From an uncultured bacterium (lineage in GTDB: Bacteria > Cyanobacteriota > Vampirovibrionia > Gastranaerophilales > Gastranaerophilaceae), in the NCBI GenBank assembly GCA_900319365.1, contig ONOE01000005.1:1-64000 (forward strand): DNA of 64,000 nt. Direction: 5' to 3'. Shown one piece after another: positions 1 to 10,248 of this stretch. Each line of letters starts with the position of its first letter. Positions within the stretch are counted from its first letter, which is position 1. A model generated the notes under the pieces. The model made no database searches. It saw only the letters and a program-made list of their open reading frames with translations, and had not been told where the DNA came from. A program made the translations under genes and the position numbers.

Positions 1-51
1 TGAATAAAATGTCATGAAAATTTGAAGTGATGTATGGCAACGGAGAAGCTT

Positions 52-1155
52 ATGGGTCAATATACTCATCTGAAATTTGAAGAACAAAAATATGAAAATA
101 AAAATTTCTTAAAATCGGGTATTTCAGTAATAATTCCTTGCTATAATACCGAAAAATATTTGAAACAATGTTTGGATAGCGTAATCAATCAAACATTTAA
201 AGATATTGAAATAATTTGCGTTAACGATGGTTCTACAGATACAACATTGCAAATTTTGGAAGAATATGCACAAAAAGATAGCCGAATAAAAATTGTTACA
301 CAAGAAAACAAAGGTTTATCTGGAGCAAGAAACACTGGTTTAGAATATGTAACTTCAAAATATTGTTATTTTTTAGATAGTGATGATTATATTGAGCCAA
401 ACTTACTAGATACTGCCATTAATATTTTAAATAATAATCAAGTTGATTATTATTGTTTTGGTTCAAAAGTATTTATAGAAGATGAAAAAGATTTAGTTCA
501 AGATACTGAATCTATGAATGAGTATTTGAGAATTAAATTTAACGGCGTAAAGACAGCAATTTTTGATGTTGGACAAAATCAAAATATTCATGTATGGAAT
601 AAAATTTTCAGAACACAAATAATAAAAGAAAACAATATCCATTTCATAGAAGGGCTTTTATATGAAGACATATTCTTTACTTGGTATTATTTCTTTCTAT
701 CTAAAAAAATATACTTTGATAAAAACATATATCATCATTACAGAATGCATTCTAATTCTATCATGGAAAAAACTACCCTAAATAAGTCTTTTGATTCAGC
801 AGTATCACATTTATATAATTGGCACGAATTATTTCAAACAATTTCTCAAAATAAAAAATTATTTAGTAAAAATTATCGAAATTTATTAATTCTACTCAGA
901 AATTATAAAAGAAGAACAATTGAGATGTCTCCATCAGTAGATAAAGGAAAGATATGTCAACTGACTAAAGACTATAAAAACGAATTAGATAAGCTATATA
1001 TAAATGAATTTGGATTATTTAAATTCCTAACAAATAGTCAGAAATTGTTTTATTTTCAATTAGGTTGTCGGAAATCAACATTATGCTTTTTTGGAATTAA
1101 ATTGAAGATAAATCATGAAAAACTTCATTTAAAGAAAGAGGGTATAATTGAGTAA
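52..1155 (+). CDS. Family 2 glycosyltransferase
   Basis: Probably adds a sugar to a growing surface glycan on the cytoplasmic face of the membrane. The GT-A fold is visible from the ISVIIPCYN strand near residue 24, the DGSTD nucleotide-binding loop near 60 and the DSDDY metal-binding (DXD-type) motif near 110. The rest is a variable acceptor domain of about 250 residues. ATG 52 is preferred to the in-frame ATG at 34 because GGAGAAG lies 6 nt ahead of it. The gene overlaps the next by 8 bp and is first of at least eight closely packed genes. Any upstream part of the operon lies outside the window. Donor and acceptor cannot be read from sequence. Confidence 0.88.
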   Translation: MGQYTHLKFEEQKYENKNFLKSGISVIIPCYNTEKYLKQCLDSVINQTFKDIEIICVNDGSTDTTLQILEEYAQKDSRIKIVTQENKGLSGARNTGLEYVTSKYCYFLDSDDYIEPNLLDTAINILNNNQVDYYCFGSKVFIEDEKDLVQDTESMNEYLRIKFNGVKTAIFDVGQNQNIHVWNKIFRTQIIKENNIHFIEGLLYEDIFFTWYYFFLSKKIYFDKNIYHHYRMHSNSIMEKTTLNKSFDSAVSHLYNWHELFQTISQNKKLFSKNYRNLLILLRNYKRRTIEMSPSVDKGKICQLTKDYKNELDKLYINEFGLFKFLTNSQKLFYFQLGCRKSTLCFFGIKLKINHEKLHLKKEGIIE

Positions 1156-2053
1156 CATATTAATTACAGGAGGTTTAGGTTTTATAGGTTCACATGTTGT
1201 TGATTGTTTTGTTGAAAATGGTCACAATGTTTGGGTTATCGATAACGAATCTTCCTTAAATTCAGGATACAGAAATAACAAAGCAATTTATATAAAAGAA
1301 GATATTCGTTCTGATAAATTGGAAGAAATTTTTAGAGATATTCATTTTGATGCTTGCATTCATTTAGCAGCACAAGCAAGTGTAACAAGCTCAGTAAAAG
1401 ATCCAATAAATGACGCATCAGTAAATATATTAGGTTCAATTAATATCATTCAGTTATGTAAAAAATATAATTGCGGTAAAATGCTTGTAGCCTCTTCTGC
1501 GGCTGTTTATGGGAATCCCAAATATTTACCTGTAGATGAAGAACATCCAACTGAAATTCTATCTCCTTATGGATTATCAAAATTGACGATGGAAAAATAT
1601 ATTCAATTATCAGGAGTTCCATATATTATCTGTCGTTTTTCAAATGTATATGGAGAACGACAAAACGCATTTGGAGAAGCCGGTGTTGTTTCAATATTTA
1701 GTGATGCTATGCAAAACAATAAAGATGTATTTATTGATGGGGATGGAGAACAGTCAAGAGATTTTGTATATGTAAAAGATGTGGCAAATATAATCTATAA
1801 ATTATGCTCTAGCGATATTAAAAATGAAATTTTGAATGTCTCAACGAATACATCATGCACAATAAATGAATTATTCAAAACAATGGCAAAAGTTTATGGT
1901 TATGAAAAAGAACCAATACATAGAGAATCTCGTATTGGTGATATAAAAAATTCAACTTTAGATAATACACATTTAATGCAAGTTATTCAATTATATAAGT
2001 TTATTTCATTGGATAAAGGTTTACAGGGGTTAGGGAATTATATAAATGCATAA
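1148..2053 (+). CDS. NAD-dependent epimerase/dehydratase (extended SDR)
   Basis: Sugar-nucleotide epimerase or dehydratase, probably acting on a UDP- or dTDP-sugar used by the neighbouring glycosyltransferases. The Rossmann GGLGFIG motif is at residues 8-14, the SSA segment near 116, and the catalytic pair Y141/K145 lies in SPYGLSK. Length (301 aa) fits the family. The start is TTG at 1148, with AGAGGG just upstream; it overlaps the previous gene by 8 bp, which suggests translational coupling. It overlaps the next gene by 8 bp too. Substrate is unknown; UDP-glucose 4-epimerase-like is the nearest family description. Confidence 0.86.
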   Translation: MSNILITGGLGFIGSHVVDCFVENGHNVWVIDNESSLNSGYRNNKAIYIKEDIRSDKLEEIFRDIHFDACIHLAAQASVTSSVKDPINDASVNILGSINIIQLCKKYNCGKMLVASSAAVYGNPKYLPVDEEHPTEILSPYGLSKLTMEKYIQLSGVPYIICRFSNVYGERQNAFGEAGVVSIFSDAMQNNKDVFIDGDGEQSRDFVYVKDVANIIYKLCSSDIKNEILNVSTNTSCTINELFKTMAKVYGYEKEPIHRESRIGDIKNSTLDNTHLMQVIQLYKFISLDKGLQGLGNYINA

Positions 2054-3968
2054 TAATATAACGAAAATTTTTAAATCAATAGACAAGCACAAAATAATAT
2101 CTTTTGATATTTTTGATACCTTATTATTGCGACCATATGTAAGACCTATTGATTTGTTTTTACATATGGAAAGTCATTATAAATCAGAAAATTTTGCGAT
2201 TGCTAGAATTCAAGCTGAAGAAGATGCTAGAAAATATCTGGATAAAAATGAAATAACATTAGATGATATATATGAGTTTATAGGAGCTAGATACAATCAT
2301 TTAAAACAATTTGAAATAGAATGGGAAACAAAAATTTTACAGATTAATCCTGAAATTAAAGAAATTTATGACTATGCAATAAAGAAAAATAAAAAAGTTA
2401 TTATTGTTTCAGATATGTATCTAGATTACAGTACTATTGATAATATTTTGAAAAAAAATAAATATTCAAATCACGAAAAATTATATGTTTCTTCAGAATA
2501 TAATGAAACAAAAAGTAATGGCGAACTTTATAAACAAGTTTTAAAAGATTATTCAAAATACAAACCCTCTGATATTTTACATATTGGAGATAACAAAAAA
2601 TCAGATTATAAAAAAGCAAAAAAATTTAATATTGATGCAATATTATATAAGTCCCCAATGCATTGCTTCTTGAAAGAATATCCTGAATATGGCAAGTTTC
2701 TTGTAAAAAATAATAATTCATTAAGCTCTTCAATAATTACTTCTTTATCAATGTTATATTGGTTAAATACTGAAAAATATTCTAAAGTGAATTATTGGGA
2801 AAAAATTGGATATTTATATGGCGGTGTAGTAGCATATGGATTCTGTAAATTTATACAGAAAATTGCTACTGAAAAAAGCTTGAATAATTTATTCTTCATA
2901 GCTCGAGATGGTTATTCTTTGCAAAAAGTTTTTAATTTATTCAATACAAATATTAAGACTTCGTATGTATATGCACCTAGACTTTTAAATTTAATATATA
3001 GGTTAGATTATAAACCAAATGATTATGCTCAAGTGAAAGCTATTGCAAAATTTTACTCAAACGAATTCAAAATTAAAACAGACCTGTCCACAATAGATAG
3101 CTGTAACAAGTTTATAAATGATAATTATGAACAAATAAAAATTAGAAGTACTGAATTATATAATGATTATAAAAATTATTTGCAAAAAGAATCTAAAAAT
3201 AGCACAAAAATAGGGTTAATAGATACAATAACAATAAATTTTTCAGCACAAAAATTAATTGAGAATTCCATTAATAATGGATTTTGGGGGATTTATTGGA
3301 TTGCAGAAAAATACAATATTTGTAATAATTTCTCAGAATTTACTCAATATAATTTTGAAACATTAAAAAGATATTATTTCAAAGTATGGACATTCATTGA
3401 ATTTTTATTATCATCCCCTGAGTATCCAATAATTGGGGTAGATAAGTTAGGAAATCCAATTTACAGTCAAACCCCAACAAATTATGAAAATTTTATATGC
3501 GACATTTATAAATTTATTAGTAATGGTGAAATAGAATATTCCAAATTCATATTATCTATATTTGGCGATTATGAAATTTCCTTCAATTATAAAGTCATTG
3601 TAGATTGGATAAATTGTTTTATAGAGAATATGCCAAATTATGATGTAAATAAAATGAAAGATGTTAAGCTTGGTGACGATATGGCTCATACTAGATATGT
3701 TCCTATGTTTTCGGAGCATATAAGCTTCAAGAATTACCTATTAAAACCGCTCAAAACAAAAAAAGAAATTAAATCACTAAAGTGTAAATCAAATTGGCAA
3801 AAAATTTTTTATTCTCTAATATCGCCTATAAAAATTAGAAAAGAAAAAATTTTTGGCAGTAAACTATATAAAATTACTATACTTCCTCACTTAGAAAGTT
3901 GTTTGTTTGCTTTAAAACTTTTAAATGTTGAGTTATCTATGGGGGATGAGTTAGATGGTGAAGAATAA
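2046..3968 (+). CDS. HAD-like hydrolase with long C-terminal domain
   Basis: A 640-residue protein whose first ~205 residues are a HAD phosphatase domain: motif I DIFDTLL near residue 20, motif II VSDMY near 120, and the acidic motif HIGDNKKSD near 180. The remaining ~430 residues form a domain I do not name; it contains an ARDGYSL motif that I recall from HAD proteins of capsule/LPS clusters. A role in dephosphorylating or transferring a phosphorylated sugar or polyol is plausible but inferred from context. It is coupled by 8-bp and 14-bp overlaps to its neighbours. Base composition is very AT-rich, like the rest of the operon. Confidence 0.75.
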   Translation: MHNNITKIFKSIDKHKIISFDIFDTLLLRPYVRPIDLFLHMESHYKSENFAIARIQAEEDARKYLDKNEITLDDIYEFIGARYNHLKQFEIEWETKILQINPEIKEIYDYAIKKNKKVIIVSDMYLDYSTIDNILKKNKYSNHEKLYVSSEYNETKSNGELYKQVLKDYSKYKPSDILHIGDNKKSDYKKAKKFNIDAILYKSPMHCFLKEYPEYGKFLVKNNNSLSSSIITSLSMLYWLNTEKYSKVNYWEKIGYLYGGVVAYGFCKFIQKIATEKSLNNLFFIARDGYSLQKVFNLFNTNIKTSYVYAPRLLNLIYRLDYKPNDYAQVKAIAKFYSNEFKIKTDLSTIDSCNKFINDNYEQIKIRSTELYNDYKNYLQKESKNSTKIGLIDTITINFSAQKLIENSINNGFWGIYWIAEKYNICNNFSEFTQYNFETLKRYYFKVWTFIEFLLSSPEYPIIGVDKLGNPIYSQTPTNYENFICDIYKFISNGEIEYSKFILSIFGDYEISFNYKVIVDWINCFIENMPNYDVNKMKDVKLGDDMAHTRYVPMFSEHISFKNYLLKPLKTKKEIKSLKCKSNWQKIFYSLISPIKIRKEKIFGSKLYKITILPHLESCLFALKLLNVELSMGDELDGEE

Positions 3969-5127
3969 GATTAAAGTTTCTTTTTTGATGTATCAAGTCA
4001 TAACTGGTGGTATTGAAAAATGTTTACTCACCATTATAAAAAATCTTTCTGTATATGATAAGTATGAATTCACAGTTATAACAAAAAAAGAGATTACATC
4101 AAAATATTTTTTAGAATTTTTTAAAAATTATAATGTAAAAATATTAACATTGCCTAATATTGAATCAATAGGTGAAAAGCCGCATTCTTTATTCAAAAAA
4201 ATCATATGGAAAATTAAAAGAAAAAAAATAAAAAATAAAATTAAGGAAATCTTAAATAACAAACTACCTGAATCGGATCTAATTATTGATTATTTTAATA
4301 TGAGTTTTTGGGATCTTATTTTGGATATTAATAAACCCAAAATAACATTTTGGCATGCTTCTACAATGATGTTTGAAAAATATTATACAAACGTAATTGA
4401 TAAAATAATGAACTCTTATAGTAAATTTGTTTGCTTAACAGAGGAAACCAAAAATAATTTAATTAACAAATATCCAAATTATAAAGAAAAATTTATTCAT
4501 ATATATAATCCGTTTAACATTGAAGAAATAAAAAAATTAGCTGAAGTTGGAGAATATCCAAAGGATAGCAATAAATATTTTACATTTCTCGGTAGGTTTC
4601 ATGAGGATAAAGATCATTTAACTGTTATCAAAGCTGTTGAATTAGTAGTAAAAAAAATACCTGATTTAAAAGTTTATTTTATTGGTGAAGGCTCTCGATT
4701 TAAGGAATATCAAAAATTAGTAAATGAAAAAAATCTAGAAAATAACATTATTTTCACTGGTGTGCTTGATAACCCATATGGTTACTTAAAACATGCAACT
4801 GCTAATATTTTATCATCTCCAAGTGAGGGTTTATCTACGGTTCTAATCGAGTCTCAAATATTAAATACGTTAAATATTTCATCAGATACTCCAAGTTGTG
4901 CAAGAGAGATATTATTAAACGGAGACGGAGGATTATTATATCCTATTGGAGATTATTTAAAACTAGCCGAACTTATGGAAAAAGTTTGGAATTATGATAT
5001 AGATAAAGAATTATTGATAAATAATGCAACCAATTCAATATCAAGATTTGAGTCGCAAAAAATTATTCATGAATTAGATAAATTATTTGAGGAACTTAAA
5101 GAAAGGAATAATGTTTATGAAAAATAA
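3955..5127 (+). CDS. Family 4 glycosyltransferase
   Basis: Retaining GT-B glycosyltransferase for surface-glycan assembly. The N-terminal half carries the GGIEKCL loop near residue 17. The C-terminal donor-binding half has the FLGRFHEDKD segment near 210 and the EX7E-type region SPSEGLSTVLIESQ near 295, both typical of GT4. The start ATG overlaps the previous gene by 14 bp, with a GGGGGATGAG ribosome site before it. At 390 aa it is full length. The sugar cannot be predicted. Confidence 0.87.
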   Translation: MVKNKIKVSFLMYQVITGGIEKCLLTIIKNLSVYDKYEFTVITKKEITSKYFLEFFKNYNVKILTLPNIESIGEKPHSLFKKIIWKIKRKKIKNKIKEILNNKLPESDLIIDYFNMSFWDLILDINKPKITFWHASTMMFEKYYTNVIDKIMNSYSKFVCLTEETKNNLINKYPNYKEKFIHIYNPFNIEEIKKLAEVGEYPKDSNKYFTFLGRFHEDKDHLTVIKAVELVVKKIPDLKVYFIGEGSRFKEYQKLVNEKNLENNIIFTGVLDNPYGYLKHATANILSSPSEGLSTVLIESQILNTLNISSDTPSCAREILLNGDGGLLYPIGDYLKLAELMEKVWNYDIDKELLINNATNSISRFESQKIIHELDKLFEELKERNNVYEK

Positions 5128-6265
5128 CAAAATAGATTTAGAACAAAATATTATTCCTAAAATTATCCATTTTTGTTGGTTTGGTAATAATCCAAAAACT
5201 AAATTAGTAAAAAAGTGTATAAAAAGTTGGAAGAAATATCTTCCAGATTATGAAATTAGAGAATGGAATGACAAAGACCTCAAAGATTGCAAAATCCCGT
5301 ATATTCAGGAAGCTTATAAAGCTAAAAAATGGGCTTTTATAACAGATTATTTTAGATTGTATGCTCTATATAATTATGGTGGAATATATTTTGATTCGGA
5401 TAATGAGGTTTTTAAGTCTTTTGATGAATTTCTTAATTTGGATTTCTTCTCAGGATATGAAAGTTGGGAAACAGAATCTTTTCCATTTACTGCCGTTGTA
5501 GGTGCAAAAAAGGGGAACAAAATTGTCAAAGATTTACTTGATGAATATGATGATATTCATTTTATTAATCCTGACGGTAGTCTAAATTTATATACAAATA
5601 CATGTCGTGTTACCGATTATTTTCAACGTACATATAATTTTTTACCACCTTATAATGGGAATAAACTAATGACATTAGAAGATAAATGTATAATTTATCC
5701 TTCGAACATATTTTGCAATTATGAAAAAGGAGTTTCTTATGCAGTTCATCATTTTAACGGTTCTTGGTTGCCGGAGAATGCCAAAATAAAAACAGACAAA
5801 CATAAATTTTCACTAAAAGATATATTTTCTGTGTACAACCAAAATGGCCATAAAGTATGGAATATTTTGGGTATAAAAATGAAGTTTAAAAATTATAAAA
5901 AACTATGTAAGCAACTAGATAGAGATCTTATTGAGACAAAAAATAGACTATATAATATCCAACAACAATTGGAATATTTAAAAGAACACTCTGATATAAC
6001 AAAATTAAAGCCTGCAACAGGTGAATTAAGAGAACAACAATTAAAACTAATAGATTTGAGTAATGAGTTTTTTAATTTAGTAAAGGAAACAGATATAAAA
6101 CCTTTTTTAATTGCAGGAAATCTTATAGGACATGTTCGGCATAATGGATTTGTTCCATGGGATGATGATATTGATTTTGGATTAATAAGGGATGATTATA
6201 ATAAATTAATAGATTTTTGTATAAAAACTTTGAATGTGGAAATATTTGACAATTCAATTTACTAG
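5117..6265 (+). CDS. GT32-LicD fusion, cut short by an in-frame TAG
   Basis: The first ~230 residues are a GT32 (Och1/capsular mannosyl- or galactosyltransferase-like) domain: IPKIIHFCWFG near the start and the donor/metal motif GGIYFDSD in the middle. A short coiled linker follows, then the start of a LicD phosphotransferase domain with its FLIAGNLIGHVRHNGFVPWD and DDDIDFG metal-binding signature. The frame then hits TAG at 6263-6265. The same frame reads on as good LicD-like protein to TAA at 6784, so this is a full-length gene of ~555 codons interrupted once. ATG 5117 is chosen because AGGA lies 9 nt upstream. LicD proteins move phosphocholine or a similar phospho-substituent from a CDP carrier to glycans. 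Confidence 0.8.
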   Translation: MKNNKIDLEQNIIPKIIHFCWFGNNPKTKLVKKCIKSWKKYLPDYEIREWNDKDLKDCKIPYIQEAYKAKKWAFITDYFRLYALYNYGGIYFDSDNEVFKSFDEFLNLDFFSGYESWETESFPFTAVVGAKKGNKIVKDLLDEYDDIHFINPDGSLNLYTNTCRVTDYFQRTYNFLPPYNGNKLMTLEDKCIIYPSNIFCNYEKGVSYAVHHFNGSWLPENAKIKTDKHKFSLKDIFSVYNQNGHKVWNILGIKMKFKNYKKLCKQLDRDLIETKNRLYNIQQQLEYLKEHSDITKLKPATGELREQQLKLIDLSNEFFNLVKETDIKPFLIAGNLIGHVRHNGFVPWDDDIDFGLIRDDYNKLIDFCIKTLNVEIFDNSIY

Positions 6266-6784
6266 TATAAAGAAAAACAATTTAAAAAGTATTTATGTGA
6301 GAAATATCCAAATGAATTTGTTTTAACAATTTGGCACGATCAGCTACAAGTTTTTAAAGGTACGGATTCAGGTGATTTTAATTATTTAGATTTCTTCGCC
6401 TTTGATTATTATGATAATAATTATTCTTTTGATGAACACAAAAATTATTTAAATGAAATAAAAAAGAAAAAAAACGATATTAAAAATAATAAACAAATAA
6501 TCGAATATTTAAATTATGAAAGATTACACAATAAAAATTTTGTTAATACCAGTGACCATTTATATTATGGAATAGATAACATGGATTCTTGGTACACATA
6601 TGATTTAAATAATTCATTTATTCCTTATAATGTAGTATTTCCTTTAAAGAAAATCTCATTTGAAGGGTTGAATTGTTATATACCAAATCAGCCAGATCAA
6701 TTTTTAAATTTTCAGTTTAAAAATTATATGAATTTCCCAGATGATATTGGCATAGAAAAACATAATGTTTATTTACGAAATTAA
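6266..6784 (+). pseudogene. 3' part of the LicD domain, downstream of the TAG
   Basis: Codons 6266-6784 continue the reading frame of the gene ending at 6265 with no further stop until TAA at 6782-6784. They encode a basic/aromatic LicD-type C-terminus containing DSWYTYDLN and a late PLKKISFEGLNCYIPNQPD segment typical of LicD C-terminal ends. No ribosome site precedes the internal ATG at 6581, so independent translation is unlikely. Either the gene is dead at this position, the TAG is read through, or it is a sequencing error. Confidence 0.75.
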
Positions 6785-6801
6785 AGAAATAAAGGAAAAG
6801 T

Positions 6802-7902
6802 ATGAAACTATTTACAATCGGTCCAGTAGAATTATATCAAAGTACAAAAGAAGTCAGACTACACGATTTTGTATATTTCAGAACAGATGAGTTTTCAAAA
6901 ATAGTTAAAGATTGCTTATCAAAATTATCAAATTTATTAGGTAACCAAGAGCCAAATTCATTGATTTATTTCGCAGCTTCGGGAACTGCCGTTATGGAAG
7001 CAACTGTTGAAAATTGTGTAAGTAATAATGATAAATGCTTAGTTATAAATGGTGGGACATTTGGACATAGATTTTGCGAGTTACTTGAATATCATAATAA
7101 AAATTACAGTTCTATAGATTTACAATGGAATGAAACTTTAACATATAAGCATTTAGAACCTTTTGAAAATAAAGGTTACACTATGCTTTTTGTTAATTTA
7201 CACGAAACTCAAACAGGACAATTATATGATATAAAAATGCTTTCTGATTTTTGCAAACGAAATAATATGATGCTTGTTGTTGACGCAATATCAACATTTC
7301 TTGCAGATGAATATAATATGGAAAAATATGGAATTGATTTAACTATTATCAGCTCTCAAAAAGGCTTATGTTTATCTCCCGGAATGTCATTTGTATCTTT
7401 TAGCAAAAGAATGCTAGAAAAAATAGAAAATATGCCACTTCCTGCATCAAAATATTTTGATTTTAAAGACTATTTAAAAAATATAACTAGAGGGCAAACC
7501 CCATATACTCCACCTGTTTTAGTCATGTATGAATTAAAAGATATGCTTGAGCTTATAGAAAAAGAAGGTGGTCTTAACGTTCGTTTGGATTTTATAAAAG
7601 AAAAAGCAGAATATTTTAGAAAAAGAGCAAAAGAGTTAGGATTAACAATCCCAAATTATCCGCTATCTTATGCTTTAACTCCATTATATTTCAATGATGT
7701 AAATGCATACGAAGTTATTCAACTATTAAAAAATAAATACAGAATTTTTGTAAATCCATGCGGTGGTGATTTAGCAAATAATTTATTAAGAGTAACACAC
7801 ATAGGAAATACGACAATAGAAGATATTGATGATTTACTAGAAAAACTAATGTCCTGTATTAGTGAAGTAAAAGAAAAGGAGCTTACTTATGATAGGAAAT
7901 AA
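6802..7902 (+). CDS. PLP aminotransferase, class V (PhnW/alanine-glyoxylate type)
   Basis: Fold-type I PLP enzyme. It opens with LFTIGPVE, has AASGTAVMEA near residue 60, a VVDAISTF Asp near 160 and the PLP lysine in SSQKGLCLSPG near 195. This combination is that of class V transaminases of the alanine-glyoxylate / 2-aminoethylphosphonate-pyruvate (PhnW) group. It sits between a LicD-type phosphotransferase and a CTP-dependent cytidylyltransferase. A role in making an amino-alkyl phosphonate or phosphate head group for the glycan therefore fits, but this is inference. AAAGGAAAA precedes the ATG and it overlaps the next gene by 14 bp. Confidence 0.82.
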   Translation: MKLFTIGPVELYQSTKEVRLHDFVYFRTDEFSKIVKDCLSKLSNLLGNQEPNSLIYFAASGTAVMEATVENCVSNNDKCLVINGGTFGHRFCELLEYHNKNYSSIDLQWNETLTYKHLEPFENKGYTMLFVNLHETQTGQLYDIKMLSDFCKRNNMMLVVDAISTFLADEYNMEKYGIDLTIISSQKGLCLSPGMSFVSFSKRMLEKIENMPLPASKYFDFKDYLKNITRGQTPYTPPVLVMYELKDMLELIEKEGGLNVRLDFIKEKAEYFRKRAKELGLTIPNYPLSYALTPLYFNDVNAYEVIQLLKNKYRIFVNPCGGDLANNLLRVTHIGNTTIEDIDDLLEKLMSCISEVKEKELTYDRK

Positions 7903-8356
7903 AACAGTTGTTTATACTTCGGGAACATTTGATATGCTTCATATAAATCATTTAAAAATGATAGAATATGCAAGAGCATTAGGGGATATTTTGATAGTTG
8001 GAGTTAATACGGATGAACTTGTTGCCAGTTATAAATCAACCCCAATAATTCCTTTTGAAGAAAGAATAGCTCTGATGAAAGCAATAAAAGGGCCGGATAT
8101 TGTTATACCTCAAAGGTCATTAGATCATACCGACAAAGTAGATAAACTACATTTTGACATATTTGTTGTTGGCGATGATTGGGTCGGGAAATATGACTAT
8201 TTGAAAGAACAAGGAATTCAGGTTGTATATTTCCCATACGGCGAAGGAATAAGCTCTTCGAGATTAAAAAAGCGTATATATAATAATTACAAAAAATTAC
8301 AAGAAAAAGTAAACAATCACTTACCAATGGATGCTAAAACAAAAGGGAATAAGTAA
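7889..8356 (+). CDS. Glycerol-3-phosphate-cytidylyltransferase-like nucleotidyltransferase
   Basis: A compact 155-aa class I nucleotidyltransferase of the TagD/GCT type, which activates a phosphorylated alcohol with CTP to give a CDP-linked donor. The signature TSGTFDMLHINH at residues 9-20 replaces the usual HxGH with HINH, so Gly becomes Asn. The ISSSRLKKR C-terminal motif (usually SST-x-KxR) is present near 127. It could supply the CDP donor used by the LicD domain two genes upstream. The substrate may be glycerol-phosphate, aminoethylphosphonate or another small phospho-alcohol. Confidence 0.82.
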   Translation: MIGNKTVVYTSGTFDMLHINHLKMIEYARALGDILIVGVNTDELVASYKSTPIIPFEERIALMKAIKGPDIVIPQRSLDHTDKVDKLHFDIFVVGDDWVGKYDYLKEQGIQVVYFPYGEGISSSRLKKRIYNNYKKLQEKVNNHLPMDAKTKGNK

Positions 8357-9119
8357 TTTATGCGTATAAAAATTATACAAAATATAATTGATATTCTAAG
8401 ACATAAAAAGAAACTTAATATAAATTTTAATCCTTATATTAAAGGTATTAATAATAAAATTGTATTTAAAACAAGTAAAAATGATGTAGTAAAAAATATA
8501 TTGGATAAAAATCTTACTATATCCGGAAATAATAATACAATTATTTTTATATCAGATAATGTCAAATTCCCAAAAGGCTTAAAGCTCAATATAGTAGGTG
8601 ACTATAATTATGTTGAAATACATAAACCAAATTTTAAAGAAACATTAATTGGAATATTTAATAATGATAATAGATTTATTTTAGAAGAAACCTGTCAAAT
8701 TTGTAATGGGGCTACATTTTCATTAGCTAGCGGAGGCTCAATTAATATAGAGAAAAATTGTGAAATAGGGAATTATTCTCTTTGGGTTGTAGTAAATGGA
8801 GATTACAAAACTAAGCATAAATTACATATTGGTGAAGGTACGCATATTGCAAAAGATGCAATTATACGGACTTCAGATGGAGAATGTTTATTAGATTTCG
8901 ATACTAATATGCCTATTTCTGAACCACAAGATATTTACATCGGAAAACATTGTTGGATTACTAGTCGCTGTACAATTTTAAAAGGTTCTTATATTCCCGA
9001 TAATTCGATTATCGGTGCTAATAGTTTGGTAAATAAAAAGTTTACTGAAGAATATACACTTATTGCCGGTACACCTGCAAAAGTTATAAAGAAAAATGTT
9101 AAATGGATAAAAGGCGGTT

Positions 9120-10199
<1,080 letters not shown>

Positions 10200-10248
10200 T
10201 TACAAAAAACAAAAATTAAAGAAAATAGCATAAAAAGGAAAACAAACA

